Source of the DNA: 67-14 sp020438345
GTDB lineage: Bacteria > Actinomycetota > Thermoleophilia > Solirubrobacterales > 70-9
DNA length: 64,000 nt
NCBI GenBank assembly: GCA_937872475.1
Contig: CALMSY010000017.1
Coordinates: forward strand, 62,001 to 126,000
Direction of reading: 5' to 3'
Shown here: in pieces, positions 50,080 through 58,846 of the stretch
Layout: each line of letters opens with the position of its first letter
How positions within the stretch are numbered: position 1 is the first letter of the stretch
Position numbers and translations under genes: made by a program
The notes under the pieces: model-generated
Database searches by the model: none
Told to the model about the DNA's origin: nothing
Seen by the model: only the letters and a program-made list of their open reading frames with translations

Positions 50080-51186
50080 CTACCCGGCGGTCCGGTTCAG
50101 GTACTCGCGGATGAACCCGTCGATGTCGCCATCGAGCACCCGCTGGGCGTCGCCGACCTCGAAATCGGTGCGGTGGTCTTTCACCATGGTGTACGGCTGG
50201 AGCACGTAGGAACGGATCTGGGAGCCCCAGGCGACATCCTTGACCTCGCCCCGTTCCTGGTTTACGGCCTCGGCCCGCTTACGCTCCTCGAGTTCGATCA
50301 GCTTTGATTTCAGCATCTGCATCGCAACCGCCTTGTTCTGGGTCTGCGAGCGTTCGTTCTGGCACTGAACCACCACACCGGTCGGTTCGTGGGTGATACG
50401 TACGGCCGAATCGGTTTTGTTCACATGCTGGCCGCCGGCCCCGGATGCGCGGTAGGTATCGATCCGGATCTCGGAATCGTCAATTTCGATGTCCACGTCT
50501 TCATCCACCACCGGGGCCACATCAACCTGGGAGAAACTGGTGTGACGGCGGGCCGAGGAATCGAAGGGTGATATCCGGACCAGTCTGTGGACGCCCCGTT
50601 CGGCTGCGATCAGCCCGTAGGCGCTCTCCCCTTTGAGCAGGAACGTGGCTGATTTGAGTCCCGCTTCCTCACCTTCCGATGCTTCCCGCATCTCGACCGT
50701 AAAACCCCGCCTTTCAGCCCAGCGAAGGTACATCCGGAGCAGAATCTCGGCCCAATCCTGAGAGTCCGTTCCACCCGCACCAGCATGCACCGAGACGATC
50801 GCGTCACCGTGGTCATACTCGCCGCTGAACAATCTCGCTTCCTCGAGTTCCTCAAGTCTCTGCTCGACCGATGCCAGCTGCTCATTCAGCTCTGCTGCCA
50901 TCTCTTCATCAGCCTCGGCCATCTCGGCCATCTCGGCCAGGTCACCGGCTTCGGACTGAAGCCCGCGGAATCCCTCGAGTTTGCGCTGGGCACGGGAATG
51001 ATCCGCTGAAACCCTTGCTGCTTCCTCCTGACTGTCCCAGAAGCCAGGCTTCTGCATTTCATCCTCGAGCCGACTGACTTCAGCTTCCAGCCCTTCCGGG
51101 TCCAGATAGTCAGTCAGGAGCTTGAGGTTCTCGTCGATCGACGCCAGTCGTGCGCTTACGGACTCCGTGTTTACAGCCTCGGCCAT
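50080..51186 (-). CDS. prfB: Peptide chain release factor 2
   Basis: Ends translation at UGA and UAA. The 368-residue protein has the N-terminal coiled domain, SVHAGAGGTDSQDWAEIL, the stop-codon recognition region with SPFDSSARRHTSF, and the catalytic GGQ in RASGAGGQHVNKTDSAVRI. The frame runs uninterrupted from the ATG at 51186, so there is no programmed +1 frameshift of the kind seen in many prfB genes. In many Gram-positive genomes prfB lies between secA and ftsE. Here a CDF gene and other insertions separate them. Confidence 0.96.
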   Translation of the reverse strand: MAEAVNTESVSARLASIDENLKLLTDYLDPEGLEAEVSRLEDEMQKPGFWDSQEEAARVSADHSRAQRKLEGFRGLQSEAGDLAEMAEMAEADEEMAAELNEQLASVEQRLEELEEARLFSGEYDHGDAIVSVHAGAGGTDSQDWAEILLRMYLRWAERRGFTVEMREASEGEEAGLKSATFLLKGESAYGLIAAERGVHRLVRISPFDSSARRHTSFSQVDVAPVVDEDVDIEIDDSEIRIDTYRASGAGGQHVNKTDSAVRITHEPTGVVVQCQNERSQTQNKAVAMQMLKSKLIELEERKRAEAVNQERGEVKDVAWGSQIRSYVLQPYTMVKDHRTDFEVGDAQRVLDGDIDGFIREYLNRTAG

Positions 51187-51270
51187 GAATGGAGCCTACT
51201 GAGAGGTGGCTCCCTTGGAATCGCGCCCGATCACGGCATTTCAACCCCGCTCTGAGAAGATCATGAACCC

Positions 51271-52218
51271 ATGGAGGACGACAGCAACGAAAACCGGAGA
51301 CGGCGCCGTCGGCTGATCCGGGTCATCTCGGTCTCGGTCATGGTTGCTCTCCTGACCATCTGCATGAAGCTGGTGGCATGGCTATTGACCGGTTCGATCG
51401 GTCTGCTCTCCGATGCCGCCGAGTCGGTTGTCAATCTGGTTGCGGCCGGGATCGCATTGATCGTGATCCTCTGGTCAACCCGGCCGGCAGATGAGGATCA
51501 TGCGTACGGGCATGAGAAGGCCGACTATCTTTCGGCCGGCTTCGAAGGGGCCCTGATCCTGCTCGCCGCCGTGTCAATCGCCTACGCGGCAATCGACCGG
51601 CTGCTGAATCCGGCTGAACTGACTGAAGTCGGAGTCGGTCTTGCCATCACTGCGGTCGCTTCACTTTTCAACCTGATCACGTCACGCCTCCTGGTCAGAA
51701 CCGGCCGGGAGGAAAACTCAATGGTCCTTGTTGCCGACGGCCGTCATCTGATGACGGATGTCTGGACCTCTGCCGGTGTGATCGCCGGTGTCGCGCTGGT
51801 CTGGATGACCGGCTGGGAGACCCTGGACCCGATCATCGCCCTGGTAGTCGCGGCCAACATCGTCCGGACCGGGGTCAGTCTCGTCTCGGATTCGATGTCC
51901 GGCCTGATGGACAAGGCGCTACCGGATGAAGAATTGACCCGGGTGAGTGATGTCCTCCAGGGCTACGAAAGCCGCGAGATCCACTTTCACGCTTTGCGGA
52001 CCCGAAAGGCCGGTCGCCGGACTTTCATTTCCATTCACGTGCTCGTACCCGGGGGGTGGAGCGTGAAGGAGGGGCATGACCTGGCCGAGCGGGTCGAAGA
52101 GGATCTGAGAAGCCGCTTCGACCACGCCACAGTTTTCACCCACCTTGAACCGATCGAAGATCCGGTTTCATTCGAAGACACCGGTCTCGACCGAACCCCG
52201 GATCCGGGCGGCGGTTAG
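51271..52218 (+). CDS. Cation diffusion facilitator (CDF) metal efflux transporter
   Basis: A 315-residue inner-membrane metal/proton antiporter. An Arg-rich N-terminus (NENRRRRRRLIR) precedes six membrane helices. Metal-site motifs are LLSDAAESVVNLVAA in helix 2 and DGRHLMTDVWTSAGV in helix 5, with DEDHAYGHEKADYLSAG between. A cytoplasmic C-terminal domain follows (REIHFHALRTRKAGRRTFIS, then HLEPIEDP). The family exports Zn, Fe, Mn or Co; the helix 2 motif (D..E) is unlike the classic zinc DxxxD/HxxxD, so the ion is unclear. It is divergent from prfB. Confidence 0.9.
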   Translation: MEDDSNENRRRRRRLIRVISVSVMVALLTICMKLVAWLLTGSIGLLSDAAESVVNLVAAGIALIVILWSTRPADEDHAYGHEKADYLSAGFEGALILLAAVSIAYAAIDRLLNPAELTEVGVGLAITAVASLFNLITSRLLVRTGREENSMVLVADGRHLMTDVWTSAGVIAGVALVWMTGWETLDPIIALVVAANIVRTGVSLVSDSMSGLMDKALPDEELTRVSDVLQGYESREIHFHALRTRKAGRRTFISIHVLVPGGWSVKEGHDLAERVEEDLRSRFDHATVFTHLEPIEDPVSFEDTGLDRTPDPGGG

Positions 52219-52302
52219 GAAGCAGCATCGACAGCAACCGTCGCGCTGTCGCCGTGCGCCCCGCAAGAACCGGTGTCCGCCAACCGGCACTGCTGACCTT
52301 GC

Positions 52303-52677
52303 TCAGACACTGAAGGCTGCTTTGGCTTCCTCCGGGTCGTGGAAGGGTTGCCATGACGCGATCAGACCATTCTTCATCTCGAAAAGCCAGACGAGTTCAT
52401 CCACGTAGGCGAGTTCATTGCCCTCTTCCCAACGCCACTCCCGCTTGACCCGTGCCAACACCCGGTCTTTCGCCTCCTGGAACGAATCGATCGATACCGT
52501 CTGCTGAACTCCGCCGGGTTTCTTCGTCGCCCATGAACGGGCCTGCTCCCGGCCCTTTTTCAAACCTCTCATCCCGTGAATTTCAACTTCCGGGTCGAGC
52601 AGCTGGACGAAGGAGTCCAACTCCGACCGGTTGAAAGTGGAGATGAACTCCCGAACGGCCTTTTCATTCTGTGTCAC
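52303..52677 (-). CDS. NTF2/SnoaL-like small protein
   Basis: A 124-residue protein with the NTF2-like cone fold pattern: an N-terminal helix pair (TQNEKAVREFISTFNRSELDS), FVQLLDPEVEIHGMRGLKKG, and the final strands VDELVWLFEMKNGLIASWQPF. Such proteins are enzymes or ligand-binding modules, and the role here is unknown. The GTG at 52677 is 4 nt beyond the secA stop and lies inside one arm of a perfect inverted repeat, which may limit initiation. Longer open frames upstream merely overlap secA. Confidence 0.75.
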   Translation of the reverse strand: MTQNEKAVREFISTFNRSELDSFVQLLDPEVEIHGMRGLKKGREQARSWATKKPGGVQQTVSIDSFQEAKDRVLARVKREWRWEEGNELAYVDELVWLFEMKNGLIASWQPFHDPEEAKAAFSV

Positions 52678-52697
52678 GGCTCTAGGAGCCGTGACAC
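52671..52697. repeat. Perfect inverted repeat spanning the secA stop and the next start codon
   Basis: GTGTCACGGCTC-TAG-GAGCCGTGACAC: 12-bp perfect arms with a 3-nt spacer. One arm encodes the last residues of SecA (CHGS) and the other holds the GTG start of the NTF2-like gene. Folding in the mRNA would bury that start until a ribosome finishing secA opens it, giving translational coupling. It could also act as a weak terminator. Confidence 0.8.
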
Positions 52698-55534
52698 TTC
52701 TTGTATTTCTTGCCTGACCCGCACCAGCAGGGGTCGTTGCGTCCGATGTTCTCTTTGTCGTCCTTGACCACGGTTGCGGCAGCAGGTGCGGTGCCGCCGA
52801 CGTTCGGGACCGCGCCCGGGGCGACCCCCGGGATCCCGCCAGATTCGGCCGGGCCCGGAGTCGTACCGGCAGCCACTTCAGCCAGGGCTGAAGGCTGTGA
52901 CTCCAACGTGCCACCCGAATAATCGAAGGTTGACTCGTCTGGCTCTTCGGTCGGCGGCGCGAAATTTCCATCCTGGTCCGGCTCGATTTCAATCTCGACG
53001 TTGAAGACGAGACGGCTGAACTCTTCCCAGATGCCGTTCATCAGCTCCTGGAACATCGAATAGCCCTCGTTCTTGTAGGCGACGAGAGGATCGATCTGGG
53101 CAAATCCACGAAGGTGGATGCCTTCACGGAGGTAGTCCATGTCGTAAAGATGCTCGCGCCAACGGGAATCAATCACCTGCATTAGCAGGGTACGTTCGAG
53201 ATAGCGCATTATTTCGTCCCCGAACTCCGTCTCACGCTCGTCGTACGCACTCTGGGCGTCTTCGTAGAGTTCGGACTTCAGCGACTCCGGGTCGGTGGCC
53301 TCGACCGACATACCGGCTACATCAATCGCGCAGGGCCAGATCTGGTGAAGCTGGGAATCGAGACCCGGCAGGTCCCATTCCTCGATGATGTCCCCGGCGG
53401 TGTATTCGTCAACCAGCCGGCCGATGACTCCATTGAGTTCCTCACGGGCGATCTCCGACATGTCGCGACCTTCGAGGATCTCTCCCCGGTACTTGTAGAT
53501 CACGCGGCGCTGCTCATTCATCACGTCGTCGTACTCGAGCACGCGTTTGCGGATAAGGAAGTTCTGCTCTTCGACCTTCTTCTGGGCGTTCTCGACGGTC
53601 TTGGTGAGCATCTTCGCCTCGAGGGGCATCTCGTGACCTTCCTCGTCGGTCGGTCCGAGCCGGTCGAGGATCTTGTAGATCCGGTCTCCAGCGAAGAGGC
53701 GGATCACATCATCTTCGGCCGAAAGGAAGAAACGGGAAGCACCGGGGTCACCCTGACGGCCGGCCCGTCCCCGCAACTGATTGTCGATCCGGCGGGACTC
53801 ATGGCGTTCGGTGCCGCAGATAAAAAGTCCACCCAGAGCTTTGACTTCCTCCGCTTCGGCTTCGCATTGCGGTTTGAGTTTGGCGGCAATTTCCTCGACC
53901 GCCTCGTTGTATCCCTCGTCTTCGGGAGCCAGACCCTGCTTCGCGACCTGGGGATGAGCCATACCTTCAGGGTCACCGCCGAGCTTGATGTCCACACCAC
54001 GGCCGGCCATGTTGGTGGCGATTGTGACGGAACCCTTGCGCCCCGCCTGGGCGATCGTTTCGCCTTCCTTCTCGGCGTGCTCGGGCTTCGCGTTCAGCAC
54101 GACATGTTCGATGCCCTGCCGCTTCAGTTCCCCGGAGATCATCTCTGAAACCTCAACCGAAACCGTACCGACCAGGATCGGCTGACCGGTTTCGTGCCGG
54201 GAGACGAGCTCACGGATCACTGCGCCCCACTTGCCTTCCCTGGTCTTGAAAATCTGGTCGTTCTGGTCGTCCCTGGTGATCGGCCTGTTGGTAGGAACCT
54301 CGACCACCGGAACCTTGTAGATCTTCATGAACTCGGTTGCCTCGGTCAAGGCGGTACCGGTCATTCCGGAGAGCTTGTCATAGAGCCGGAAGTAGTTCTG
54401 GAGGGTGATCGTCGCGAGAGTCTGGTTTTCCTCACGGATCGCCACACCTTCCTTTGCCTCGACTGCCTGGTGGAGGCCCTCCGACCAGCGCCGCCCCTCA
54501 AGAATCCGCCCGGTGAACTCGTCGATGATCATTACTTCACCATCAACAACCGCGTAGTCCTTGTCCTTCTTGTAAAGCGATTCTGCCTTCAGGGCCTGGA
54601 TCAGATGGTTGACCAGGTTGCCGTTCTCGGCCATGTAGAGATTCTCGACCCCGACGAATTTCTCGGCGTTGTCCACACCACGCTCGGTCGGCGAGACGGT
54701 GTTGTGTTTCTCGTCAAACTCGTAGTCGTAGTCCGCCTCGGAGGTGTCTTTACTCTCCCCCATCGACTTGAGTTTCGTCTTCGCGGGGATGCCTTCGAGC
54801 TGTTTGGCCAGACGTGCGAACGTGTAATAAGTCTGGGCGGCTTCCTCAGGTGCGCCCGAGATGATCAGTGGCGTACGGGCCTCATCGATGAGGATGTTGT
54901 CGACCTCGTCCACGATCGCGAAGTCGTGTGTCCGCTGGACTTTCTGTTCGAGCGAACCGGCCATGTTGTCCCGCAGATAGTCGAAGCCGAACTCCGAGTT
55001 GGTGCCATAGGTAACGTCGCAGGCGTACTTTTCGCGACGCGCGGCGGGATCATCGTTTTCCTGGATCCAGCCGACTGTGACTCCGAGCAGATCGTAGATC
55101 GGCTTCATCCAGAGCGCATCTCGCTTGGACAGGTAATCGTTGACGGTCACCACGTGGACGGACTTGCCGGCAAGCGCGTTGAGGACGATTGCCAGGGTGC
55201 TGGTCAGGGTCTTGCCTTCACCGGTTTTCATTTCGGCGATCGCACCGTCATTTACGACCATCCCGCCGATCAGCTGGACGTCATAGTGCCGCTGGCCAAG
55301 TGTCCGCCACGCTGCTTCGCGGGTAAGCGCGAAGGACTCCGGGAGGAGGTCGTCAAGGGACTCACCGTTCCCGGCCCTTTCCCGGAGCACGTTGGCTTCC
55401 TCGAGGAGCTCGCTGTCGTCGAGTTCCTTCATCTCGGGTTCGATCCGGTTAATTGAATCAACCCGCTTTTCGTATGCCTTGAACTTGCGCCCCTCTCCCA
55501 TCCGGAGCGCACGATCGATTAGCTGAATGGCCAT
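52682..55534 (-). CDS. secA: Protein translocase ATPase SecA
   Basis: Motor of the Sec export pathway, 950 residues, the usual long form. Nucleotide-binding motifs are complete: AEMKTGEGKTLTSTLAIVL, VDEVDNILIDEARTPLIISG (in parts) and IATNMAGRGVDIKLGG. The preprotein cross-linking and helical scaffold regions follow. The C-terminus carries a flexible Pro/Ala-rich linker and the zinc-binding SEC-C motif (NDPCWCGSGKKYKKCHG) that contacts SecB or the ribosome. It lies downstream of hpf on the same strand, with a hairpin between. Confidence 0.97.
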   Translation of the reverse strand: MAIQLIDRALRMGEGRKFKAYEKRVDSINRIEPEMKELDDSELLEEANVLRERAGNGESLDDLLPESFALTREAAWRTLGQRHYDVQLIGGMVVNDGAIAEMKTGEGKTLTSTLAIVLNALAGKSVHVVTVNDYLSKRDALWMKPIYDLLGVTVGWIQENDDPAARREKYACDVTYGTNSEFGFDYLRDNMAGSLEQKVQRTHDFAIVDEVDNILIDEARTPLIISGAPEEAAQTYYTFARLAKQLEGIPAKTKLKSMGESKDTSEADYDYEFDEKHNTVSPTERGVDNAEKFVGVENLYMAENGNLVNHLIQALKAESLYKKDKDYAVVDGEVMIIDEFTGRILEGRRWSEGLHQAVEAKEGVAIREENQTLATITLQNYFRLYDKLSGMTGTALTEATEFMKIYKVPVVEVPTNRPITRDDQNDQIFKTREGKWGAVIRELVSRHETGQPILVGTVSVEVSEMISGELKRQGIEHVVLNAKPEHAEKEGETIAQAGRKGSVTIATNMAGRGVDIKLGGDPEGMAHPQVAKQGLAPEDEGYNEAVEEIAAKLKPQCEAEAEEVKALGGLFICGTERHESRRIDNQLRGRAGRQGDPGASRFFLSAEDDVIRLFAGDRIYKILDRLGPTDEEGHEMPLEAKMLTKTVENAQKKVEEQNFLIRKRVLEYDDVMNEQRRVIYKYRGEILEGRDMSEIAREELNGVIGRLVDEYTAGDIIEEWDLPGLDSQLHQIWPCAIDVAGMSVEATDPESLKSELYEDAQSAYDERETEFGDEIMRYLERTLLMQVIDSRWREHLYDMDYLREGIHLRGFAQIDPLVAYKNEGYSMFQELMNGIWEEFSRLVFNVEIEIEPDQDGNFAPPTEEPDESTFDYSGGTLESQPSALAEVAAGTTPGPAESGGIPGVAPGAVPNVGGTAPAAATVVKDDKENIGRNDPCWCGSGKKYKKCHGS

Positions 55535-55594
55535 GCGTCTAGGTTAGAGGATGCGGCAGGCCTGACCCGAATTGACGGACCACCGGTGGGGCAT

Positions 55595-55622
55595 GGAAAG
55601 GGCCGGAAGCCCGGCCCTTTCC
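55595..55622 (-). terminator. Hairpin between hpf and secA
   Basis: A perfect 12-bp inverted repeat (GGAAAGGGCCGG and CCGGCCCTTTCC) with a 4-nt loop, 20 nt after the hpf stop and 60 nt before the secA start. There is no clear T-run. It probably separates the hpf and secA messages or gives partial termination. Confidence 0.65.
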
Positions 55623-55642
55623 ACAAGACAGATCTGATTTCC

Positions 55643-56011
55643 CTACATGCCCGCCTGGGCTCCTCCCGCATCCCGGCCCTGGAGCTGATTGACGAGCTTC
55701 CGTGTTTCCCTCCGCTTCCTTCGCTTCTCCCGATGCCGCTTCACCTGCCTGCGCATGTCCTCTGCGAGTTCGTGGATCGTGTGGGTCATGTCAGGGCTGG
55801 CCTCGTGAGCGTGGAGTGTGACTCCCTTCACGTGGAGCGTTGCCTCGGCCACGAATTTGTCCGCTATAGCCGGATTCTGTTCCTCAGAGACAACAACTTC
55901 GATGCGGGCGAGCGGCGATACCTGTTCACCTAGCCGCTTGAACCGCTGGGCCACCTGCTCGCGCAACTCGTCGTTGACATCAACGTTGCGACCACGAATT
56001 TCAATTCGCAT
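55643..56011 (-). CDS. hpf: Ribosome hibernation promoting factor (short form)
   Basis: Binds and inactivates ribosomes in stationary phase. The ATG at 56011 has a perfect AGGAGG upstream and starts with RIEIRGRNVDVNDELREQV. The fold continues with EVVVSEEQNPAIADKFVAEAT and ASPDMTHTIHELAEDMRRQVKRHREKRR (in parts). At 122 residues it is the short type, without the C-terminal dimerisation domain of long HPF, and ends in a basic tail. Many actinobacteria have the long form, so the short form is notable. Location beside secA and comF is conserved. Confidence 0.92.
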   Translation of the reverse strand: MRIEIRGRNVDVNDELREQVAQRFKRLGEQVSPLARIEVVVSEEQNPAIADKFVAEATLHVKGVTLHAHEASPDMTHTIHELAEDMRRQVKRHREKRRKRRETRKLVNQLQGRDAGGAQAGM

Positions 56012-56091
56012 GGGACCTCCTGGCGGGGTTGTGTACCTTTGGCCGATCGTAGCCGCGCAGGGGGACGTTGGCAAGAGCCGGGCCGGAAGTC

Positions 56092-56733
56092 TCACATCCG
56101 GCGGGTGAAAGTGAGAGCCTCGACGCCCGAGGCTCCGGCAAGCCCGAGGGCACAGGCAGCCGCTGAAAGCGTTGCTCCCGTGGTCATCACATCGTCAACC
56201 AGCAGAATGTTTCGACCCGCCGCGATCGGGTGTGCCGAATCAACCGGCCTGATATCCGGCGGGTCTGCCAGTCGGCTCGAGCGACTTCTGCCACGCTGCC
56301 GGCCCGAGCCGACCCGGGTGATTACGGAACCTGATGCGAGCGGGATGCCTGTCTCCGCGGCTACGGCCCGGGTGAGGCTAGCCACGGGGTCAAACCCCCT
56401 CAGCCAGGTCCGCAGTCTGGCCGGTGGCATTGGCAGGATCAGGTCTTGCTGACCATCCGGTTGCGCTGCATCCGCCATGTATCCGGCTATCAGCGGGGCC
56501 AGCCCGGTCAGTTGCCGGAACTTGTACGCGGCCAGGAGCTCCCGGGCGACCCCTTCATGACCGGCACAGGACACAACCCGGTCAATGCCCTCGGGTGGGT
56601 CGTCCCTGATCACAGAAGCAGCGTTCAGGCTACCAATGCACGAACTGCAAACCAGGTAGTCGGGTTCGACCGCTCCACGGCAAAGAGGACAGAGCGACGG
56701 TACGAGCGAGCGGATGATACGACCGGACTCCAT
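56092..56733 (-). CDS. comF: ComF-family phosphoribosyltransferase-like protein
   Basis: A 213-residue protein. The N-terminus has a zinc-binding pair (LCPLCRG and VCSSCIG), then AYKFRQLTGLAPLIAGYM, PMPPARLRTWLRGFDPVASL and the PRPP-binding motif NILLVDDVMTTGATLSAAA. ComF proteins are linked to DNA uptake and processing in competent bacteria, but are widespread in non-competent ones too. It precedes hpf by 80 nt on the same strand. Confidence 0.9.
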   Translation of the reverse strand: MESGRIIRSLVPSLCPLCRGAVEPDYLVCSSCIGSLNAASVIRDDPPEGIDRVVSCAGHEGVARELLAAYKFRQLTGLAPLIAGYMADAAQPDGQQDLILPMPPARLRTWLRGFDPVASLTRAVAAETGIPLASGSVITRVGSGRQRGRSRSSRLADPPDIRPVDSAHPIAAGRNILLVDDVMTTGATLSAAACALGLAGASGVEALTFTRRM

Positions 56734-56855
56734 CCCGGGAATCTGTCAGGAATTCGCTCACAAATGGCTCGATGGCGGTAACAATTCAGCGAGCAAACGC
56801 GGCTAGTGGGGCAGCGCGCCCGACCGGCCGACAGAAGGGACTGCCGGCAAGAGAT

Positions 56856-57872
56856 TCAGTCGCGGGTGGGCCCGAGCAGCCCCCCGGCCAGAAAAGCCCC
56901 CTTCTCCAGCCGGGAACTGTCCAGCAACACGGCTTCTCGCACGCCTGCCCCCGCCCCGATCGAGCAGTTGGCACCGAGGATGAGTGGACCGATCAGCAAT
57001 GCACCTTCACCGATCCGGGCACCTTCGCCAATCAGGACAGGACCTTCTATCTCGGCTTGCTCCAAACCTTCGACTTCGCCCTCGACCCAGACCCCCGGAG
57101 CCACCTCCCTGTCGGGCAGACCCAGGTTCACTTCCCCGGACAAACCGTCGAAGTTGCTCTGCACCAATTCATTGACAGTTCCGATGTCATTCCAGTACGA
57201 ATCCGTTTCGTGGGCATAGAAATCGATGCCGCCCTCAAGCAATGCGGGGAACACATCGAAAGCCCAGTCGGCAAAGCCGTCAGGATGATCCGGCCCCGCC
57301 AGCTTGCTACGCCCTGCGGCTGGGAAGAAGTCAAAAATCTCGCGGTTGAACATGTAGATGCCGCAGTTGGCCAGATCTGAAAGAGCCTCGGCCGGATCAG
57401 GCTTTTCCTGGAAACCCTGGATTCTCCCCGACTCGTCCGTGATCACAACCCCGAATTCGGAGGTGTCTTCAACCCGGCGGGTCGCGAGGGTCGCGATACC
57501 GCCATGTGAACTGTGAAATTCGCGCATCGCCGAAAGATCGATGTCGGTCATCGCATCACCCGAAATCACCAGGAAATCATCGGCAAAAAACGCAGACGCC
57601 TTGCGTACTCCGCCGGCGGTCCCGAGCAGTTCGTCCTCTTCCGAGTAGGAAAGCTCGATCCCGAATTCCGAACCGTCCCCGAAATGTGCCCGGATTACTT
57701 CCGGATACCAGTGGACATTCGCGATCACCTGATTGAAATCATGTTTTTCAAGAAGAGCGATGATGTGCTCCATTACAGGCCGGTTCAGAACCGGGACCAT
57801 CGGCTTGGGCACAGCCCGGGTGACAGGCCTGAGCCGCGTGCCCAGCCCGGCGGCCAGCACCATCGCTTTCAT
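56856..57872 (-). CDS. Sugar-phosphate nucleotidyltransferase with left-handed beta-helix (NDP-sugar pyrophosphorylase 1)
   Basis: Activates a sugar 1-phosphate with a nucleotide triphosphate. The N-terminal Rossmann-like domain has AMVLAAGLGTRLRPVTRAVPKPMVPVLNRP, given here as its parts LAAGLGTRLRP and PKPMVPVLNRP. The metal-binding Asp region is LVISGDAMTDIDLS, and FQEKPDPAEAL is typical. The C-terminal hexapeptide repeats begin near residue 245 (GPVLIGEGARIGEGALLIGP). Base and sugar are uncertain; mannose-1-phosphate guanylyltransferase is most likely, given the isomerase next door. Its ATG shares a base with the isomerase stop. Confidence 0.87.
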   Translation of the reverse strand: MKAMVLAAGLGTRLRPVTRAVPKPMVPVLNRPVMEHIIALLEKHDFNQVIANVHWYPEVIRAHFGDGSEFGIELSYSEEDELLGTAGGVRKASAFFADDFLVISGDAMTDIDLSAMREFHSSHGGIATLATRRVEDTSEFGVVITDESGRIQGFQEKPDPAEALSDLANCGIYMFNREIFDFFPAAGRSKLAGPDHPDGFADWAFDVFPALLEGGIDFYAHETDSYWNDIGTVNELVQSNFDGLSGEVNLGLPDREVAPGVWVEGEVEGLEQAEIEGPVLIGEGARIGEGALLIGPLILGANCSIGAGAGVREAVLLDSSRLEKGAFLAGGLLGPTRD

Positions 57873-58846
57873 CAGCCCTTGCCCAGGCGCTCTTTGAAGC
57901 TATTGATTTCGTCGACCGGCATGGGATCGACTCCGCGCAGGGCAGCCAACTCGACTGAAACGAGGTCACCGAACATAACTGACCAGAACAGGCGCTCGGA
58001 CCGGGTCTCCCCCATCGACTCAACAGAGAACACCGGAGCACCAGTCTTCTCGATGGTCTCGGCGGTGAGTTCCATCCGCCGGCGCTCTCGCGGGGATTGT
58101 CCGGAATCTGTCAGGAAAATCGCCCCGAGCCCGTCTGTTCCCTTCGACCAGGCTTCCATGAGGTTGTGATTCGCCTCGGGGATCTCTGCCTGGAAAGCGA
58201 GTTGCTTGGCGTTCTCGTTGATCTGGTTGGCCCAGCGTCTTGCGGGGGCCGTTGTGAGACTTGCTCCATGCACGACTACTGGAGTGTCCCCTATCTGGGA
58301 GGCAAGTGCTTTCGCGAGTGGGGCCATATCCGTCTTGCAGGTGTCCAGGAAGTCTGCGGCCTGTTCCAGTTCTCGGCGCATGTCCGGCGCTACTCCCGCC
58401 AGATGGGCGACATAAGCCGAGACAACTGTCATATACCCGACCGTTACTCGTGGCTGGAAAAATCCAGGCAGCCCGACAACACCGATCCCGGCATCCCGGG
58501 CCCTTGCTCCGAGCTCACCACCGGTGCCGGCAACCCAGCGATGCGAACCGGCCTCGCCCGCGTCCTTGAATGACTCGATCGTCTCTTCGGTGTCTCCCGA
58601 ATAGCTCGAAGCCAGGACGGCCCAGTCTGCGGTCACCCATCTCGGCAGACGATAGGACCGCGAAACAACCATAGGACCGGTGAGCCGGTCACTGAGCAGG
58701 CCGCGTGCGAGTTCGGCACCGATCGCGGAGCCGCCCATCCCACAGACAACAAAACCGCAGGAGGGCCGTGGCTTCAACTGGGCTGACTCAACCCGCCAGA
58801 GTGCGTCACGAATGTGGTTCGGAATATCTAGTACGTCCTCAAGCAC
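57872..58846 (-). CDS. Bifunctional phosphoglucose/phosphomannose isomerase-type SIS protein
   Basis: A SIS-domain isomerase of 324 residues. Markers are VVCGMGGSAIGAELARGLLS, LASSYSGDTEETIESF, the C-terminal SIS fold with VVVHGASLTTAPARRWANQINENAK (in parts) and the catalytic EIPEANHNLMEAW. Family members interconvert fructose-6-phosphate with glucose-6-phosphate and mannose-6-phosphate. It overlaps the upstream nucleotidyltransferase by 8 nt and the downstream one by 1 nt, so it feeds the same sugar-nucleotide pathway. Whether it acts on glucose, mannose or both cannot be told from sequence. Confidence 0.87.
   Translation of the reverse strand: MLEDVLDIPNHIRDALWRVESAQLKPRPSCGFVVCGMGGSAIGAELARGLLSDRLTGPMVVSRSYRLPRWVTADWAVLASSYSGDTEETIESFKDAGEAGSHRWVAGTGGELGARARDAGIGVVGLPGFFQPRVTVGYMTVVSAYVAHLAGVAPDMRRELEQAADFLDTCKTDMAPLAKALASQIGDTPVVVHGASLTTAPARRWANQINENAKQLAFQAEIPEANHNLMEAWSKGTDGLGAIFLTDSGQSPRERRRMELTAETIEKTGAPVFSVESMGETRSERLFWSVMFGDLVSVELAALRGVDPMPVDEINSFKERLGKG

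Noticed and set aside
50080..51186. Programmed frameshift in prfB
   Set aside because: The reading frame is continuous from ATG to stop with a full N-terminal domain. No internal UGA with a shift site is needed.
54194..55456. 420-codon plus-strand open frame
   Set aside because: Antisense to conserved SecA motifs. No start signal and no recognisable domain.
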